Positions 1-8,381 of a DNA stretch of 64,000 nt are shown one piece after another. Position numbers and translations under genes: made by a program. This DNA comes from Paenibacillus glycinis (GTDB lineage: Bacteria; Bacillota; Bacilli; Paenibacillales; Paenibacillaceae). The notes beneath the pieces were generated by a model, which made no database searches, was not told the origin of the DNA, and saw only the letters and a list, made by a program, of their open reading frames with translations. The stretch's first letter is position 1, and every line of letters begins with the position of its first letter. Location: NCBI RefSeq assembly GCF_009909185.1, contig NZ_JAAAMV010000001.1:558001-622000 (forward strand), written 5' to 3'.

Positions 1-453
1 TTCCTTGTTGAATTTGCCGGAGCGCCCGGCCATGACGTTCGTGTCGACGTATACGGGGTACACCGGATCTTGCACCGCCACGACCGCGTTTTGGCTGAAG
101 ATCTCTTGGATGTTGCCGACGTCGCACTTCGAACCGTCGCTGACGAAGACTTCGTTCGTCGCGATGTCGATGCCGCGCGCTTTATAATCGTTCTCGATGA
201 TCGCGTTGATCAGAAAGTCGTAGCCTTGCTCCGGGCCGTAACCGCGGAACGTCGACGGATTCGCCAGCTCGTCCACGGCGTCGTGCATCGCTTTCGTGAT
301 GGCGTCGGGCAAACCGCGCGTGACGTCACCGATGCCGAGGCTGATGATTTGGGCATTCGGGTTCTCCTGCGTGAATTTCGTGCGGCGTTTCGCGATTTCG
401 GAGAACAGGTAGCTGCCTTGAAGCTGCGTATAGTTGTGATTGATTTGCGTCAT
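1..453 (-). CDS. dapL: LL-diaminopimelate aminotransferase, N-terminal part (cut by window edge)
   Basis: PLP enzyme that converts tetrahydrodipicolinate directly to LL-diaminopimelate, the precursor of meso-DAP for peptidoglycan and of lysine. The first 151 codons are present; the rest lies left of base 1. I read the frame directly: it starts [17 protein letters not shown] and carries the family marks [12 protein letters not shown] (38-49), [10 protein letters not shown] (69-78), SDGSKCD (105-111) and [12 protein letters not shown] (128-139). The ATG at 453 follows a GGGTGAG ribosome site. It lies downstream of rluD on the same strand, separated by 210 bases without an obvious terminator. 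Bacillus subtilis uses the acetylated DAP route instead; DapL is common in Paenibacillus and clostridia. The ligand and PLP lysine are outside the window. Confidence 0.95.
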   Translation of the reverse strand, partial: MTQINHNYTQLQGSYLFSEIAKRRTKFTQENPNAQIISLGIGDVTRGLPDAITKAMHDAVDELANPSTFRGYGPEQGYDFLINAIIENDYKARGIDIATNEVFVSDGSKCDVGNIQEIFSQNAVVAVQDPVYPVYVDTNVMAGRSGKFNKE

Positions 454-663
454 TGGCGTTTATCTCACCCTTCGATTCCAAGTTTATAGTTTATCATAAT
501 CATAGCGTAACGGAAGCGGCCGACCACATAAAGGATTTAGCGAAAAGTTTGCATTATTTCGTGCCTGGATATGGTGACCGAGGCGTGCATTTCCCGACCT
601 GCGCCTTAATGAGCCGGCGAATGCTGCATTAGCGGTTCTCCGTCGGAGGATGCAACCAATCGC

Positions 664-1632
664 CTATCGCTGCCGCAATATCGTAAGCTCGTGCTCCATG
701 TCCGCCGGAATCGGCGCGCGGAACTCCAAATATTCGCCGGAACGGGGATGGACGAACCCGAGCACCGCCGCATGCAGCGCCTGCCCTTTAAGCCCGATCG
801 TTTTGTTCCGCCCGTATACGGGATCGCCCGCGAGCGGATGATCGATGTATTTCATATGAACGCGAATCTGGTGCGTCCTTCCGGTCTCCAATTGAAGCTC
901 GAGCAGCGTGTAATCGCCGAAACGCTCCACGACTTGAAAGTGGGTGACCGCTTCCTTGCTGCCCTTGTGAATGACCGTAAACTGCTTGCGGTCATGCGGG
1001 TCGCGGCCGATGGGCGCGTCGACCGTTCCGTTCTCGTGCGGCATGTTGCCGTGAACGAGCGCCATGTATTTGCGCGTCACGGTATGGGCCTTCAATTGGG
1101 CGGCAAGCGAAGCATGGGTCAAGTCGTTCTTCGCGGCCATGATCAGCCCCGATGTGTCTTTGTCGATGCGATGCACGATGCCCGGCCTCAGCACGCCGTT
1201 AATGCCGGACAGATCCTTGCAATGATGCATCAATGCGTTCACGACGGTTCCCGAATAATGGCCGGGCGCGGGATGAACGACCATGCCTCTCGGCTTGTTG
1301 ACGACGATTACGTCGCTGTCCTCGTAGACGACATCGAGGGGGATATCCTGCGCTTCGATGACCGCTTCTTCGGGCTCAGGCACAATAACCGTGACCACGT
1401 CGGCCACGGTTAGTTTATAATTCGCCTTCGCTTCGCGGTTGTTCACGAGCACGGCTCCGCCCTTGATCCAGTCCTGCACCTGCGTGCGCGACACCGCGCC
1501 GTCTTCCATGCTCTCGGTCACGTATTTGTCGAGCCGTTCGCCGGCGTCCCGGTCCTCGACAGCGAAGACCATCGCCTCTTGCTCGTCATTGAATGAATTG
1601 GTGATTTTCGGATCCTTTTCGTTCTTGTTCAT
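664..1632 (-). CDS. rluD: RluA/RluD-family rRNA pseudouridine synthase (YlyB-like)
   Basis: Cytoplasmic pseudouridine synthase that isomerises uridines in large-subunit rRNA. An S4 RNA-binding domain occupies about residues 31-90, followed by the catalytic domain with HRIDKDTSG (154-162); the catalytic aspartate is D157. RTHQIRVHM is also present near residue 250. The ATG at 1632 has a GGAG about 12 bases upstream and lies 47 bases inside the end of lspA; an in-frame ATG at 1572 (giving 302 residues, close to the Bacillus length) has a weaker AAGAGG site, so the start is uncertain by 20 codons. The lspA-ylyB order is the same as in Bacillus. The exact target uridines cannot be told from sequence. 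Confidence 0.93.
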   Translation of the reverse strand: MNKNEKDPKITNSFNDEQEAMVFAVEDRDAGERLDKYVTESMEDGAVSRTQVQDWIKGGAVLVNNREAKANYKLTVADVVTVIVPEPEEAVIEAQDIPLDVVYEDSDVIVVNKPRGMVVHPAPGHYSGTVVNALMHHCKDLSGINGVLRPGIVHRIDKDTSGLIMAAKNDLTHASLAAQLKAHTVTRKYMALVHGNMPHENGTVDAPIGRDPHDRKQFTVIHKGSKEAVTHFQVVERFGDYTLLELQLETGRTHQIRVHMKYIDHPLAGDPVYGRNKTIGLKGQALHAAVLGFVHPRSGEYLEFRAPIPADMEHELTILRQR

Positions 1633-2110
1633 TGGAATTTGAATCTCCGTTCTCTTTCTTGGATGTCAGCAGCGCATCCAGCAGAATCAACGCGACGCCG
1701 ACGCAAATGCCGGAATCCGCCAGGTTGAATACCGGGAACACGTAACTGCCGAACGTGAATTGCAGGAAATCGACGACTTGTCCGTACACCGCCCGGTCGA
1801 TCAGATTGCCTACGGCGCCGCCAAGCACGAGGCCCAGTCCCGAAAGCAGCAGCGCTTTGCCGGAATTGCGGTTCTTCGCCATATACCAGACAATGCCGGC
1901 GACGACGACGAGCGTGATCGCGATGAACAGGATTCGCTGCTCCTGCAGGATGCTGAATGCCGCGCCTTTATTGCGAATCGAGGTGAGGATAAAGAAATCG
2001 CCTATCACGTGCTTCGTCTCGTACAAGTCCAGGCTGTGTTCCACCCATTTCTTGCTCAGATAATCGACCACGAGCACAAAAACTGCCAGCCAATAGTAGT
2101 AAAATTTCAC
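1586..2110 (-). CDS. lspA: Lipoprotein signal peptidase II
   Basis: Membrane aspartyl protease that removes the signal peptide of prelipoproteins after diacylglyceryl transfer. Four hydrophobic segments are visible (about residues 5-17, 58-77, 87-103, 134-149). The catalytic aspartates are D114 in GQVVDF and D132 in FNLADSG. I chose the GTG at 2110 because AAGGGGG stands about 8 bases upstream and the usual start KFYYYW follows; a further GTG at 2134 is in frame but a possible extended -10 (2135-2140) would put the transcript start downstream of it. The protein is 174 residues; the last 24 are hydrophilic (KKENGDSNSNEQERKG) and overlap the start of rluD. Translationally coupled with rluD. Confidence 0.95.
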   Translation of the reverse strand: MKFYYYWLAVFVLVVDYLSKKWVEHSLDLYETKHVIGDFFILTSIRNKGAAFSILQEQRILFIAITLVVVAGIVWYMAKNRNSGKALLLSGLGLVLGGAVGNLIDRAVYGQVVDFLQFTFGSYVFPVFNLADSGICVGVALILLDALLTSKKENGDSNSNEQERKGSENHQFIQ

Positions 2111-2134
2111 GGCGAATGCCCCCTTATCCCCCAC

Positions 2135-2142
2135 ATTGTAGC
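2135..2142 (-). promoter_or_regulatory. Possible extended -10 promoter of lspA-rluD
   Basis: On the minus strand ATGCTACAAT gives a TGC-TACAAT extended -10 about 25 bases upstream of the preferred lspA GTG start. No good -35 hexamer is visible. It agrees with lspA starting at 2110 rather than 2134. Confidence 0.35.
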
Positions 2143-2288
2143 ATATCCCATCCGCATTCCACCAGCCGGAATACGCTTCTCCTTGGCAGTGTATCCATGA
2201 TTGACCGCCTCTAAAAACGGCCGTTCATGCAAAAGCTAACGGCACGACATCAACGCCAATCCTTTCCCATGAAAGAGGGTAACTTCCG

Positions 2289-3005
2289 ATGAGGAATCTG
2301 ACGAACGCACAGCTTCGCGATATCCGCAGCAGGCTGATCGTGGAGAAGGCTGCCGCCGAGCAGCGGCTGGCCAGCCGCGAGCATTACGGGCTGGACGCCT
2401 CGCTCCGGGACGAGTCCGGGGATCTGTCCGCCTACGACAACCATCCCGCCGATGCCGCCACCGAAACGTACGAACGCGGGAAAGACCTCGCGCTTCACGA
2501 GCAGGAAGAGCTGCACCTGAACCGCATCGACGCGGCGCTCGGCGCCATGGAAGACGGCAGCTACGGCAACTGCTTGACATGCGGGCAACCGATCCCTGCC
2601 GCCCGTCTGCTGGCCCTTCCGGATACGCTCTATTGCGTGGAGCATTCGCCCCGCCAGGAAGTATCCGAGCATCGCCCCATCGAGGAGGAGTTCCTGCAGC
2701 CGCCGTTCGGCCGCACGAGCATGGACGACCACGAAGGCGGGTACAACGGCTTCGACGGCGAGGACGCCTGGCAGATCGTCGAGAGCTGGGGCAATTCCGA
2801 CTCGCCGGCCATGTCCGAGAACCGCGACGTTGCTTCGTACGACGATATCGGCATCGAACAGGACGAGGCGGACGGCTACGTGGAAACGTTCGAAAGCTTC
2901 GTGGCGACCGACATCACCGGCAATCACCGTTATGTCGTCCGCAACGACGCCTACGACAAGTATTTGGAGCAAGACGAAGGCGATCACTTGCTGGAGAAGG
3001 AATAG
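2289..3005 (+). CDS. YteA/TraR-DksA family zinc-finger protein
   Basis: 238-residue acidic protein with the C4-type zinc finger of the TraR/DksA superfamily. Its N-terminal half is helical (residues 5-90), and the finger follows: C95-x2-C98-x17-C116-x2-H119, with His in place of the usual last Cys. The C-terminal 110 residues are rich in Asp and Glu and match the YteA pattern. DksA-like proteins act on RNA polymerase; for Bacillus relatives (YteA, YlyA) a sporulation or stress role is known or suspected, but the role here is inference. GAGGG lies about 10 bases before the ATG. It is one of the few plus-strand genes in the first 38 kb and sits between lspA and ileS, as ylyA does in Bacillus. 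Confidence 0.88.
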   Translation: MRNLTNAQLRDIRSRLIVEKAAAEQRLASREHYGLDASLRDESGDLSAYDNHPADAATETYERGKDLALHEQEELHLNRIDAALGAMEDGSYGNCLTCGQPIPAARLLALPDTLYCVEHSPRQEVSEHRPIEEEFLQPPFGRTSMDDHEGGYNGFDGEDAWQIVESWGNSDSPAMSENRDVASYDDIGIEQDEADGYVETFESFVATDITGNHRYVVRNDAYDKYLEQDEGDHLLEKE

Positions 3006-3047
3006 CGGGATCGGACTTCTTTCGGATCGGGATTGCGAACGATCGGG

Positions 3048-3374
3048 TCAATACGTCTTGCCTTCCAGCTGATGCTGCACGATTCGGACGATATCGGCGA
3101 TAAAATCGCCGATGATCGGCAGGTTGAGCGCCCCGAGCAGCTGCAGGAAATACAATATGAACGTCGCGAATACCGTAAAGCCGAAGGCGATTCCGACTCC
3201 GCGCGACACGCCGCCGAGCAAATTTCGCCAGGCGAGCGAAAAGGGCCGGTTCATCAGTTGAACGTAATCCGCGATTTGGGTGCGCTCCATCTGCGCCGTC
3301 ACCTTCTCCAGTCTTTTCTCGAGGGCTTGGAGCGACTGGCGGACGCCCGTTAAGTTTTCTTGGTCTTCTGTCAT
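3048..3374 (-). CDS. DUF5665 small membrane protein
   Basis: 108-residue protein with an N-terminal coiled region (about 5-35) and hydrophobic residues from about 53 to 100, including a strong membrane segment (GIAFGFTVFATFILYFLQLL) and a re-entrant or second helix LNLPIIGDFIADIVRIV. This pattern matches the DUF5665 family of unknown function found in spore-formers. AAAGGACAGG precedes the ATG. It is downstream of ileS with a 114-base gap that may hold a terminator. It converges tail-to-tail with the YteA-like gene, leaving 42 bases between them. No function can be assigned. Confidence 0.8.
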   Translation of the reverse strand: MTEDQENLTGVRQSLQALEKRLEKVTAQMERTQIADYVQLMNRPFSLAWRNLLGGVSRGVGIAFGFTVFATFILYFLQLLGALNLPIIGDFIADIVRIVQHQLEGKTY

Positions 3375-3395
3375 TCCGAACCTGTCCTTTCAAAA

Positions 3396-3460
3396 CGAAA
3401 CGAAGCCCATGCTGCGCGGAGGCCGAAGCGGCAAAAGCCGCCAGCCGCCGCGCCATGGGC
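3396..3460 (-). terminator. Possible ileS terminator
   Basis: On the minus strand the arms GCCCATGGCGCGG and CCGCGCAGCATGGGC can pair, and TTCGTTTCGTTTT follows. The stem is imperfect and the intervening loop is itself GC-rich and folded, so this is a weak call. Confidence 0.35.
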
Positions 3461-3488
3461 GTTCGGTTTGGTTGCTGCTATGCAGTTA

Positions 3489-6400
3489 CTATGCCCCCGC
3501 GATCGCGATTCCAATCTCGCGATCCCCGAGCGATACCCGTTCCATGGCCGATTCGCCGCCATAATCCACGCTGCTCAGCAGCACGTTCTCGAACAAGACG
3601 TCCTCGAACGCGCTCAGCGCCGCTCGCAGCTCGTCGTCCACGTCCAGCTTGAGCGCGATCCGTCGCTCGATCGGAAGATCGAGCTTCTTGCGCGTGTCCT
3701 GCACGGCGCGAATGACTTCGCGGACCAGTCCTTCCTGCTCCAGCTCCGGCGTGATATCCATGTTGATCGCGACCGTCAGCTGATACCCGGAAGCGGACGC
3801 GAAACCGGATTTGGCTTGTTTCTCCACGAGCAGCTCATCCAGCGCGATGACGAAGCTTTCGCCTTCCAGCGACGTATACGAGAGTTCGCCGGCTTTCATG
3901 ATTTGGCTGGTTTCGTCCGGCAGCATCGACTTGAGGTACGATTGAATCGGACCGACGTGCTTGCCGTACTTCTTGCCCGCGACCTTCAGGTTCAGCTTAA
4001 AGGTGAAATCGACGAATCCGCTGTCCCCGCTCGCGATCGTGATTTTTTTGACGTTGATCTCGTCCTTGATGATATCCTCGTAAGGCGCAAGGTCGAACTC
4101 GTTGTCCAGCGCCACGATCAGCTCGGAGAGCGGCTGGCGCGTCTTGATGCCGGCCTCGTTGCGGACATTGCGCGCCAATTCGACGATCTGTCTGGCCGTC
4201 TCCATATCGCGTTCCAGCTTCTCGTCGATCGCCGACTCGTCGGCCTTCGGATAATCGGCCAGATGCACGCTGCCGCTGCCGCCCAGATTCAAATAGACAT
4301 CGTCGGCCAGCATCGGCGCGAACGGCGCGATGAGACGCGCCAAGGTCAACAGAACGGAGCGAAGCGTGCCGTAGGCGTCCAGTTTGTCGTCCGTAAGCCC
4401 GCTGCCCCAGAAACGGTCGCGGGAACGGCGGATGTACCAGTTGCTCAGTTCATCGACGAAGCCCTCGATGCCCTTCGCCGCGTTCAGGAAGTCGTAGCTC
4501 GCGAGGCTCTTGTTGACGCTCGCCACGAGACTGTTCAGCCGGGACGCGATCCAGCGGTCCAGCTTGTTCGCGGATACCCGGGCAGGCTGCGCCGCAGGGT
4601 CATACCCGTCGATCGACGCATAGAGCGCGAAGAACGCGTGCGTGTTCACGATCGTATCGATGACCTTGGACTTGGCTTCGCCGACGATGCCGCGCGAGAA
4701 ACGCTTGCTGTTCCACGGCGCGCTGTCCGCAAGAAGCGCCCAGCGAAACGCATCCGTGCCGTATTCGTTGATGATCTCCCACGGATCGATGACGTTGCCC
4801 TTGGATTTGGACATCTTCTGTCCGTTCTCGTCCAGGATATGCCCGGTCGAGATAACCGCTTTATACGGCGCCTTGCCGGCATAGAGCGTGGATACGGCCA
4901 ACAGGCTGAAGAACCAGCCGCGGGTTTGGTCGATGCCTTCGCAGATGATGTCGGCCGGATATTGTTCCGAGAACGTCTGCTGCTTCTCGAACGGCTGGTG
5001 GTATTGGGCAAATGGCATGGAGCCGCTGTCGAACCACACGTCGACGACCTCGGACGTGCGCGTCATGACGCCGCCTTCGCAGTGCGGGCAATGAAGCTTG
5101 ACGTCGTCCACGTACGGCTTGTGCAGCTCGATGTCTTCCGAGATCGGCGTAACGGAACGCGCGGCGAGATCCTTGCGGCTGCCCGGCGAATGCTGACCGC
5201 CGCATTTGTCGCAAATCCATACGTTGAGCGGCGTTCCCCAATACCGGTTGCGGCTGATGTTCCAGTCGACCAGATCCTCGAGGAACTTGCCGAAACGGCC
5301 CTCTCGGATATGGGACGGGTACCAGTCCACGCTGTTGTTGTTCGCGATCAGCTGGTCTTTGACCGCGGTCGTCTCGATGAACCAGCTGTCCGTCGCGTAG
5401 TAGATCAGCGGCGTCTTGCAGCGCCAGCAGAACGGATAGCTGTGCTCGTAGCGTTCTTTCGAGAACAGCAGCCCGCGTTCGCTCAGCATTTTCACGATAT
5501 CGACGTCGCATTCCTTGACGAAGCGTCCCGCGAGATCCGTGACGGCATCCACGTAACGACCGGCATTGTCCACCACGTTCAAGAAGCTGATGCCGTTGTG
5601 GCGCGCGACCTTGTAGTCGTCGTCGCCGTGCGCCGGCGCGATGTGCACGATACCCGTACCGCTCGAGTCGCTGACGAAATCGCCCGGGATGATATAATGC
5701 CCGTTCTCGATCGACGCGTAACGGAAGGGCGGTTCATACTTCAAATTCAGCAGCTCCGCGCCTTTGACGGTGGACTGCACCGCGTATTCGCCCTTCATGA
5801 CGCTCTCGATCAACGCCTCGGCCACGATGTATACGTCTCCGTCCTTCAGGACGCGCGCGTAGGTAAGGTTCGGGTTGACCGCAAGCGCGACGTTCGCGGG
5901 AAGCGTCCATGGCGTGGTCGTCCATGCCAGGACGTATTCGTTGCTGCCGGCAAGCTTGAATTTGACCGTCGCGCTGAGATCCTTGACATCCTCGTAGCCT
6001 TGCGCGACTTCATGGGAGCTCAAAGTCGTCTGGCAATGCGGGCAGTACGGGCTTACCCGGTGGCCGCGATAAAGCAAGCCCTTGCCATGGATGGTGGACA
6101 AAATATTCCACACGCTCTCGATGTAATCGTTGTTCAGCGTGATGTAAGGATCGTCCATGTTCGTCCAGTAGCCGATCGCTTCCGTCAGCTCGCGCCATTG
6201 CCGTTCGTACTCGAATACGCTGCTCTTGCATTTGTTGATGAACGCTTCCACGCCGTATTCCTCGATGTCCTGCTTGCCTGAGATGCCGAGCTGCTTCTCC
6301 ACGCCCAGTTCGACCGGCAGGCCGTGGGTATCCCAGCCTGCTTTGCGGACGACCCGATACCCGTCCATCGTCTTGTAGCGGCAGATGAAATCCTTGATGA

Positions 6401-6584
6401 CCCGGCCCAGCACATGCCCGATGTGCGGCGCGCCGTTGGCGGTCGGCGGTCCCTCGTAGAAGACGAAATTCGGTTTGCCGTCCCGGTTGTCGATCGACTG
6501 CTGGAACGTGTTTTCCGCTCTCCATTTGTTTAACACCCGCAGGTCGCGGCTTCTTGCCTTTTCTTTCACGTCAATGCGCTGCAT
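3489..6584 (-). CDS. ileS: Isoleucyl-tRNA synthetase, type 2-like
   Basis: Class I aminoacyl-tRNA synthetase charging tRNA-Ile, 1031 residues. HIGH is at 54-57 and KMSKS at 590-594 (QKMSKSKGN). Three CxxC pairs (SPYCPHC, WICDKC, LHCPHC) mark probable metal sites. The length and the N-terminal block GYWTNMDDPYITL resemble the eukaryote-like IleS2 group rather than the IleS1 of B. subtilis (about 920 residues); IleS2 enzymes are typically less sensitive to mupirocin, which is known for the family and only inferred here. The ATG follows GGAAGGGG at 9 bases. The gene is preceded by a sigma-A promoter and a T-box leader, and lies between divIVA and lspA as in Bacillus. Confidence 0.97.
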   Translation of the reverse strand: MQRIDVKEKARSRDLRVLNKWRAENTFQQSIDNRDGKPNFVFYEGPPTANGAPHIGHVLGRVIKDFICRYKTMDGYRVVRKAGWDTHGLPVELGVEKQLGISGKQDIEEYGVEAFINKCKSSVFEYERQWRELTEAIGYWTNMDDPYITLNNDYIESVWNILSTIHGKGLLYRGHRVSPYCPHCQTTLSSHEVAQGYEDVKDLSATVKFKLAGSNEYVLAWTTTPWTLPANVALAVNPNLTYARVLKDGDVYIVAEALIESVMKGEYAVQSTVKGAELLNLKYEPPFRYASIENGHYIIPGDFVSDSSGTGIVHIAPAHGDDDYKVARHNGISFLNVVDNAGRYVDAVTDLAGRFVKECDVDIVKMLSERGLLFSKERYEHSYPFCWRCKTPLIYYATDSWFIETTAVKDQLIANNNSVDWYPSHIREGRFGKFLEDLVDWNISRNRYWGTPLNVWICDKCGGQHSPGSRKDLAARSVTPISEDIELHKPYVDDVKLHCPHCEGGVMTRTSEVVDVWFDSGSMPFAQYHQPFEKQQTFSEQYPADIICEGIDQTRGWFFSLLAVSTLYAGKAPYKAVISTGHILDENGQKMSKSKGNVIDPWEIINEYGTDAFRWALLADSAPWNSKRFSRGIVGEAKSKVIDTIVNTHAFFALYASIDGYDPAAQPARVSANKLDRWIASRLNSLVASVNKSLASYDFLNAAKGIEGFVDELSNWYIRRSRDRFWGSGLTDDKLDAYGTLRSVLLTLARLIAPFAPMLADDVYLNLGGSGSVHLADYPKADESAIDEKLERDMETARQIVELARNVRNEAGIKTRQPLSELIVALDNEFDLAPYEDIIKDEINVKKITIASGDSGFVDFTFKLNLKVAGKKYGKHVGPIQSYLKSMLPDETSQIMKAGELSYTSLEGESFVIALDELLVEKQAKSGFASASGYQLTVAINMDITPELEQEGLVREVIRAVQDTRKKLDLPIERRIALKLDVDDELRAALSAFEDVLFENVLLSSVDYGGESAMERVSLGDREIGIAIAGA

Positions 6585-6609
6585 GCCCGATTACCCCTTC
6601 CATGTCCCT

Positions 6610-6646
6610 AAAATAAAAAAAGCCCCGTCCCCGTAAAGGGACGAGA
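6610..6646 (-). terminator. Conditional terminator of the ileS T-box
   Basis: Minus-strand hairpin CGTCCC-tttac-GGGGACG followed by GGGGCTTTTTTTATTTT, immediately downstream of the T-box sequence and about 25 bases before ileS. Its left arm region overlaps the antiterminator side, as expected for the switch. Confidence 0.9.
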
Positions 6647-6935
6647 CATGGCTCGCGATACCACCCTTGTTCCAATTCCATCCCGCCCGTTTTCCTTGGC
6701 TTGAACCAAAAAACGAGTGCGCGGATCCATTGGCAACTTCGTCACGGATGCCGACATGCCATCCGAGTTCCGGGTAACGGCGGAAATCCGGCGAAGCTTA
6801 ATGCCTGCGAAACATTCGCAAGGTTCGGCGCCGCTTCTCGGAGAGGATATTCCGCAATCGTCCGCACACCGGCTTTCAGCATAGACCGGCTCTCTGTGGA
6901 GCTTCCAACTGCGTACTCGTTCTCGTCAACGAAAT
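6610..6935 (-). promoter_or_regulatory. T-box leader of ileS (isoleucine-tRNA sensing)
   Basis: Transcribed from the promoter at 6962-6990. The conserved T-box sequence AGGGTGGTATCGCGA (minus strand, 6653-6667) that pairs with the uncharged tRNA acceptor end is present, followed by a terminator hairpin. Upstream, stem I shows AGAGAGCCGG, GCTGAAAGCCGG and a loop GGAATATCC in which ATC (6848-6846) fits as the isoleucine specifier codon. Expected action: uncharged tRNA-Ile stabilises the antiterminator and allows ileS transcription. The left and right ends are approximate. The specifier assignment is inference from position and from the downstream gene. Confidence 0.93.
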
Positions 6936-6961
6936 ATGATCGTATACAATGATTATTACCA

Positions 6962-6990
6962 TATATACGCCATTTCGATACATTTGTCAA
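6962..6990 (-). promoter_or_regulatory. Sigma-A promoter of ileS leader
   Basis: Minus strand: perfect -35 TTGACA (6990-6985), 17-base spacer, -10 TATATA (6967-6962). Transcription would begin near 6955 and run through the T-box. It lies just downstream of the divIVA coding end (7011). Confidence 0.9.
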
Positions 6991-7010
6991 ACAAAAGTCG
7001 TGCTTTTTAT

Positions 7011-7505
7011 TTACCCGCGGACATTCTCGCTTGCGAGCGAATGCTGGCTGTCGAGCGACTCCCAGCCTTCTTGGGCGAGCAGCTCCAGCTGCGCTTCCAC
7101 GAGCGTCCGGAAACGCGCGCGGTAAATGGAGGCTTGCTTCTTGAGCTCTTCGACTTCGAGCGCGACCTTGCGGGATTTGTTCAGCGAATCGTTGATGATG
7201 CGATCCGCGTTCTTCTCCGCTTCCTTGACGATCAGCTGCGCTTCTTTCTTCGCGTTGCTCCGAACTTCGTCGGCCGCTTCCTGCGCCACGATAATCGTCT
7301 TGCTGAGCGTTTCTTCGATGTTCGAGAAATGATTCAATCTCTCTTGCAGGGCCAGCGCCTGATTCTGAATCTCTTTGTTCTCGCGAATCAACGCTTCGTA
7401 ATCTTTGATGACTAGGTCGAGAAACTCATTCACTTCATCCTCATCGTACCCGCGAAGACGTCTGCCAAATTCCTTGTTATGTATGTCCAATGGCGTTAAC
7501 GGCAC
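7011..7505 (-). CDS. divIVA: DivIVA, septum/pole-targeting protein
   Basis: Coiled-coil scaffold that binds negatively curved membrane at septa and poles, placing division inhibitors and the chromosome origin in sporulation. The N-terminal lipid-binding domain MPLTPLDIHNKEFGRRLRGYD with the EVNEFLD motif occupies residues 1-35, followed by two coiled-coil stretches (about 35-65 and 75-130). 164 residues, as in Bacillus. The start is GTG with AGGAGGTG about 6 bases upstream. Last gene of the ylm/divIVA block before ileS. Confidence 0.96.
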   Translation of the reverse strand: MPLTPLDIHNKEFGRRLRGYDEDEVNEFLDLVIKDYEALIRENKEIQNQALALQERLNHFSNIEETLSKTIIVAQEAADEVRSNAKKEAQLIVKEAEKNADRIINDSLNKSRKVALEVEELKKQASIYRARFRTLVEAQLELLAQEGWESLDSQHSLASENVRG

Positions 7506-7598
7506 TGGCGCACCTCCTGAATGTTTACAAGTTTCAAGGGCAGATCACCCATTTGTACATTCTAGTTTCGACAGATGAAGCCATATTCCTGCAAAGTC

Positions 7599-8381
7599 CT
7601 AGATAATTTTACCGATTTTGACCCGGATTCGGCCTTTTTTCGTGACGCCTTCCACGCCCAGGACTTTAAACCTTCCCAGCCCCTGCATGGACACGACGTC
7701 GCCTTCCTTGAGCGGCGCGGAAGGATCTTCCTCGACCTTCCAATTGACGCGGCATCTTCCCGCCCGGATCGGATCCACGATCTTGGTTCTGCTGATGCGG
7801 TGCACGTCGCTCGCGATGCCGTCCAGACGCAAAGAGGCCACCGACAAATTCATCTCCTCCATGGCCGAGACTGCCGGACGCAGCCGCTCCAAAGGAAGAA
7901 TGTCCGTCAGGACATGAACGCGGTGGACTTGGCGCAAATGAATATTGATATAATCGGCGATCTCCCCGGCAACGAGCACATGGCAACCGTCTTCATGGAC
8001 GTGGAGATCACCGATCCGATCCCGCTTGATGCCAAGTCCGAGCAGCGCGCCCAAATAATCGCCATGATCCAGCTCCAGATGTCCCTGCGTGCCGCCGGTC
8101 ACCTCGATCAGCGCGATATGCGCCGGCTCGTCGTCCAGCACCCGGTAATCCGGAGCAAGGATCGCTCTTCTCCGTTCAGCCTCCGGATAGCCGCCGTCCA
8201 GTCGGATTTGCACGTCCGGATTACGGTTCGCGAGGGAGACCACGATATCCGCCTGCCGCGGGTCCAGAAAATCCGTCAGCTTCAGTTCATGGGCGAAAGC
8301 GGCGCGGTCAACCCATTCCGATGCCCGGTCCACGAAGGGCCGTTCGTCCGGATGGAAATGCACGTAAATATCGTTCTTCAT
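7599..8381 (-). CDS. ylmH: YlmH, S4-domain RNA-binding protein
   Basis: 260-residue protein with an S4 RNA-binding domain near its C-terminus (about residues 185-245, LRLDGIASDVHRISRTKI into KEGDVVSMQGLGRFKV). The N-terminal part matches the YlmH family, which in Bacillus has been linked to ribosome quality control and lies in the division gene block. I start at the ATG at 8381 (MKNDIYVHFHPDERPF), which overlaps the TGA of ylmG by four bases (ATGA), rather than the open frame further upstream, which is just the shadow of ylmG. No strong ribosome site is seen, which suggests translational coupling. Confidence 0.93.
   Translation of the reverse strand: MKNDIYVHFHPDERPFVDRASEWVDRAAFAHELKLTDFLDPRQADIVVSLANRNPDVQIRLDGGYPEAERRRAILAPDYRVLDDEPAHIALIEVTGGTQGHLELDHGDYLGALLGLGIKRDRIGDLHVHEDGCHVLVAGEIADYINIHLRQVHRVHVLTDILPLERLRPAVSAMEEMNLSVASLRLDGIASDVHRISRTKIVDPIRAGRCRVNWKVEEDPSAPLKEGDVVSMQGLGRFKVLGVEGVTKKGRIRVKIGKII

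Noticed and set aside
454-663. Promoter or terminator between rluD and dapL
   Set aside because: A TATGAT hexamer is visible on the minus strand, but there is no matching -35, and the hairpin CTCCGACGGAG lacks a T run.
3360-6281. 973-codon open frame on the plus strand
   Set aside because: It lies wholly antisense to ileS in a GC-rich codon pattern; the product is rich in Arg, Asp and Val without any family motif or ribosome site.
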